Shown one piece after another: positions 61,584-64,000 of a stretch of 64,000 nt of DNA. The position numbers and the translations under genes were made by a program. Numbering within the stretch: position 1 is the first letter of the stretch; every line of letters starts with the position of its first letter. The notes below the pieces were generated by a model. The model ran no database searches and was not told where the DNA came from. It worked only from the letters and a program-made list of their open reading frames with translations. The stretch spans positions 15,690,501 to 15,754,500 of the forward strand of contig NC_135360.1 of assembly GCF_051622035.1 (NCBI RefSeq). The letters are read 5' to 3'. This DNA is from Arctopsyche grandis (Eukaryota > Arthropoda > Insecta > Trichoptera > Hydropsychidae).

Positions 61584-64000
61584 ACTGTTCTATATACGTA
61601 TGTACATACATAGTCTAAGTTAGAGTACCATGAGATAGTATATCAAATTTGGCGGTCTTATTGGTCAAACGAATGATGTGAATACATAGGTTTGATGGCG
61701 ACGCTCAGCCTTTATTGTCAGGCGGATAAAGAATCAGACCTCATTTAATACTCGTTCTAAGGTAAGGTAACGTGTGATAGTGGAATTTTGTACTAATACA
61801 CTGTAACATATGTACATACATAAATATGTTTAAAAATATTACATATTTTTTGGCATTATCCTATACTCTTCAGATAAAAATCGTCACAATTTTGGACTCA
61901 ATTTGCAACTGAAATTGGATAACATCGACATTGTAACTTTCATGCAAATTCATTTGAATTTCCACACCATTGGGAGTAAAAAAATCGTTAAACAATTACC
62001 AAACAATTGTGCTGAAGTTCCACTGGGGCTTTTATATTGTTCGTGTTATATTTTTTTTGTCCAGTTTCAATTGTTAATTTTGAGTGAAAATATTCATCTA
62101 CACATACATATAATATGTATTTATGTACATATTTCACACTCGCCACATTTTATTTATACATTGCGCATCGTCAATGGTATTTCACTATAAAGCAAAAATA
62201 ATGTGTAATAACGATTTGCCGACTATATTTCTACCATGAAATGGAAGTATGTATTATAAGGATTTATTTTTACAATATAGCTGTTGTAAGGAATGACGTA
62301 TAGATAAGACGATCCATCCTGGAAGGACAAGGATTAAATTATGGCGGTGGGTATCATCTACTACGTCGTCCCATTCTAACATTCCTGTTTTACGAGTGGA
62401 CTTTATCTTGGGCAAACTTTCGTATCGTTTCCTCGCCGATGTCATTTATCGTAAACTTTGGAATTCGTCAGAGGCTTGTTAAAAGTTTCGAGGAGGTTCC
62501 TGGACCCTTTTTTTTAGATTTATTTTGCGTGTTTTTGCGCGTTCCCAACTTTTAATTGTGCTGTCATTTGTGTTGTTCTCGTTTTCGCCATAATTTAGCT
62601 TGTAATTAAATATTAGAATCATGTTGAAAATTTCGTTGAACTTCTTGCGAGACTTACCGTGCTAAAGGATTTCTCTTTGAGATTTTTTTTATATCATAAT
62701 ATTATGTATGTATGTATACATATATAATCAACATTATTTTTGAAACCTTTCGCATCGATTTAATAGGCTTTGTTTTTTAATGCTTTTGATTACGATTAAA
62801 TTACTTTCATTATATATAATATATATGTTTGAATGTACATATTTTTTAATGAAAACAAACATCAAACGAGGCGAACATGAAAAAAATGGTGAAGATTTGA
62901 TAGTGAAAGTATAAAATTTATGTGGTCTTTGTTTTAATATTTCATAAGTTTTACATCTACCTTACCTGTTGGATATTATTATTTTTTCTTTTATGTAACA
63001 GCATACTTTTCTTTAGACGAAACGACCCAACGCGCCCCTTTTTCACAAATATTTTCCTCGCGAAGAACCTAATTGGAAACTCTTGTTTGCCTCGGCTTCG
63101 AAAAATGTAATTTTTGAGGTAACGTTTTAAATAAATTAACGGCTGTTCATCGTTACAAACTACAGTCGAGCTTTTTTCACTTTTTCATATAAGAATTGTA
63201 TCTTGCATATGTACATACATATGTACATATGTACATACATATATTGCATCTGTATCGTTTCGAATTTAATTTAAAATGTTTGAAAGATTTTTTTCTTAAA
63301 CCTGCTATCCATGGATTAATTAACCATTTGCATTCTAATTTCATAGAAATCAAATAGATAATTGGGATTATTTTATATTATCTTAATGAATACCAAGTGC
63401 ACATACTTGTGAACTCGGTAAAATTCGCAATACAGATCAACGGAAGCCGCCATTTGATCGGCCGACATAAACAAAAGAATACATTTAAAATACGAAGATT
63501 GGCCAAATTGAATTTTTTTCAAAAAATCTGTTTTATATCGGAATAAAAATGGAAAATATTCTTTGCATACACCTTATTGAGTTATAAAATATAAAAAAAT
63601 AAGCTTATTTTTGAAAAAATAATTATTAAAAAATATTATGTAAAAAGCGAAAAAAGCGCCGCAGACGAAAATTTTTTTCCAAAAATCGACCATCAAACTG
63701 AGTCACTAAAAAACTATCAATTAACTTAATTTCTACCGACTGTCTTTTCACTTTATCTATGTACATATGTACATACGTAATAACAATAGCTAAAGTTTTG
63801 TGATCATGCAAATATTCGAACATAATATACAAAAATGTGTGTGGCTTTGTGTGTCTGAGTGTGAGTAAAATTTCGTGAACACCCGTTAACCGAAAGTGAC
63901 AGTTGACTCCTGTTGGCAGTTTACCGGATTTTTCTTCCACTATTTTAATCGACCCTTTAAATATGTGTGCTCTTCACGATTTCATGTTTACTTCCTTGTA
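61584..64000. other. Intronic sequence to the window end
   Basis: Mostly unique AT-rich sequence. A piece of the TTTATCTAT-family repeat (TTTATCTATG ... TTTTGTGATCATGCAAATAT) lies at 63747-63815. No PKC exon or other gene is recognised. Confidence 0.4.

Overview
This window is nuclear DNA of an arthropod, almost certainly an insect. It is AT-rich, its genes have short GT-AG introns, it is crowded with ATGTACATAC-type simple repeats and (TA)n tracts, and it carries Helitron, hAT, SINE and RTE-type repeats. The species cannot be named from the sequence.

Gene-dense left end (1-12 kb). First comes the likely last exon of an unidentified + strand gene (634-722, with a poly(A) signal). Next is a complete two-exon mitochondrial monothiol glutaredoxin, GLRX5 (1466-2138, +). 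Convergent to it is a two-exon 199-residue protein of unknown function (3138-2468, -) whose intron appears to be of the rare GC-AG class. Then follows a complete 14-exon RacGAP1/MgcRacGAP (tumbleweed) gene (8939-5323, -); all 14 exons join into one open frame of 694 codons. About 2.9 kb away, head to head with RacGAP1, is the first coding exon of a conventional protein kinase C (11823-12004, +), which encodes the pseudosubstrate and the first half of the C1A zinc finger.

From 12005 to the end of the window (52 kb) I find no further PKC exon and no convincing host gene on either strand. The simplest reading is that this is all PKC intron 1, which continues beyond the window. It is a graveyard of transposons: Helitron-like elements (including three abutting end to end at 55.4-57.5 kb), three hAT-type elements with 8-bp target duplications (one just before PKC, two in the intron), several fold-back elements, tRNA-derived SINEs in both orientations, RTE and other non-LTR fragments, minisatellites and long (TA)n arrays. 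One (TA)n array lies at the centre of a near-perfect 390-bp palindrome.

The most interesting signal is at 53191-53199. A good 3' splice site is fused directly to a strong 5' splice site (CAG|GTAAGAG), with a branch-point-like CTAAC 23 bases upstream and a second 5' splice site 72 bases downstream. This is the layout of a recursive-splicing (ratchet) site with its RS-exon, placed 41 kb into the long PKC intron. Inclusion of the 72-base segment would give a stop codon directly after PKC exon 1.
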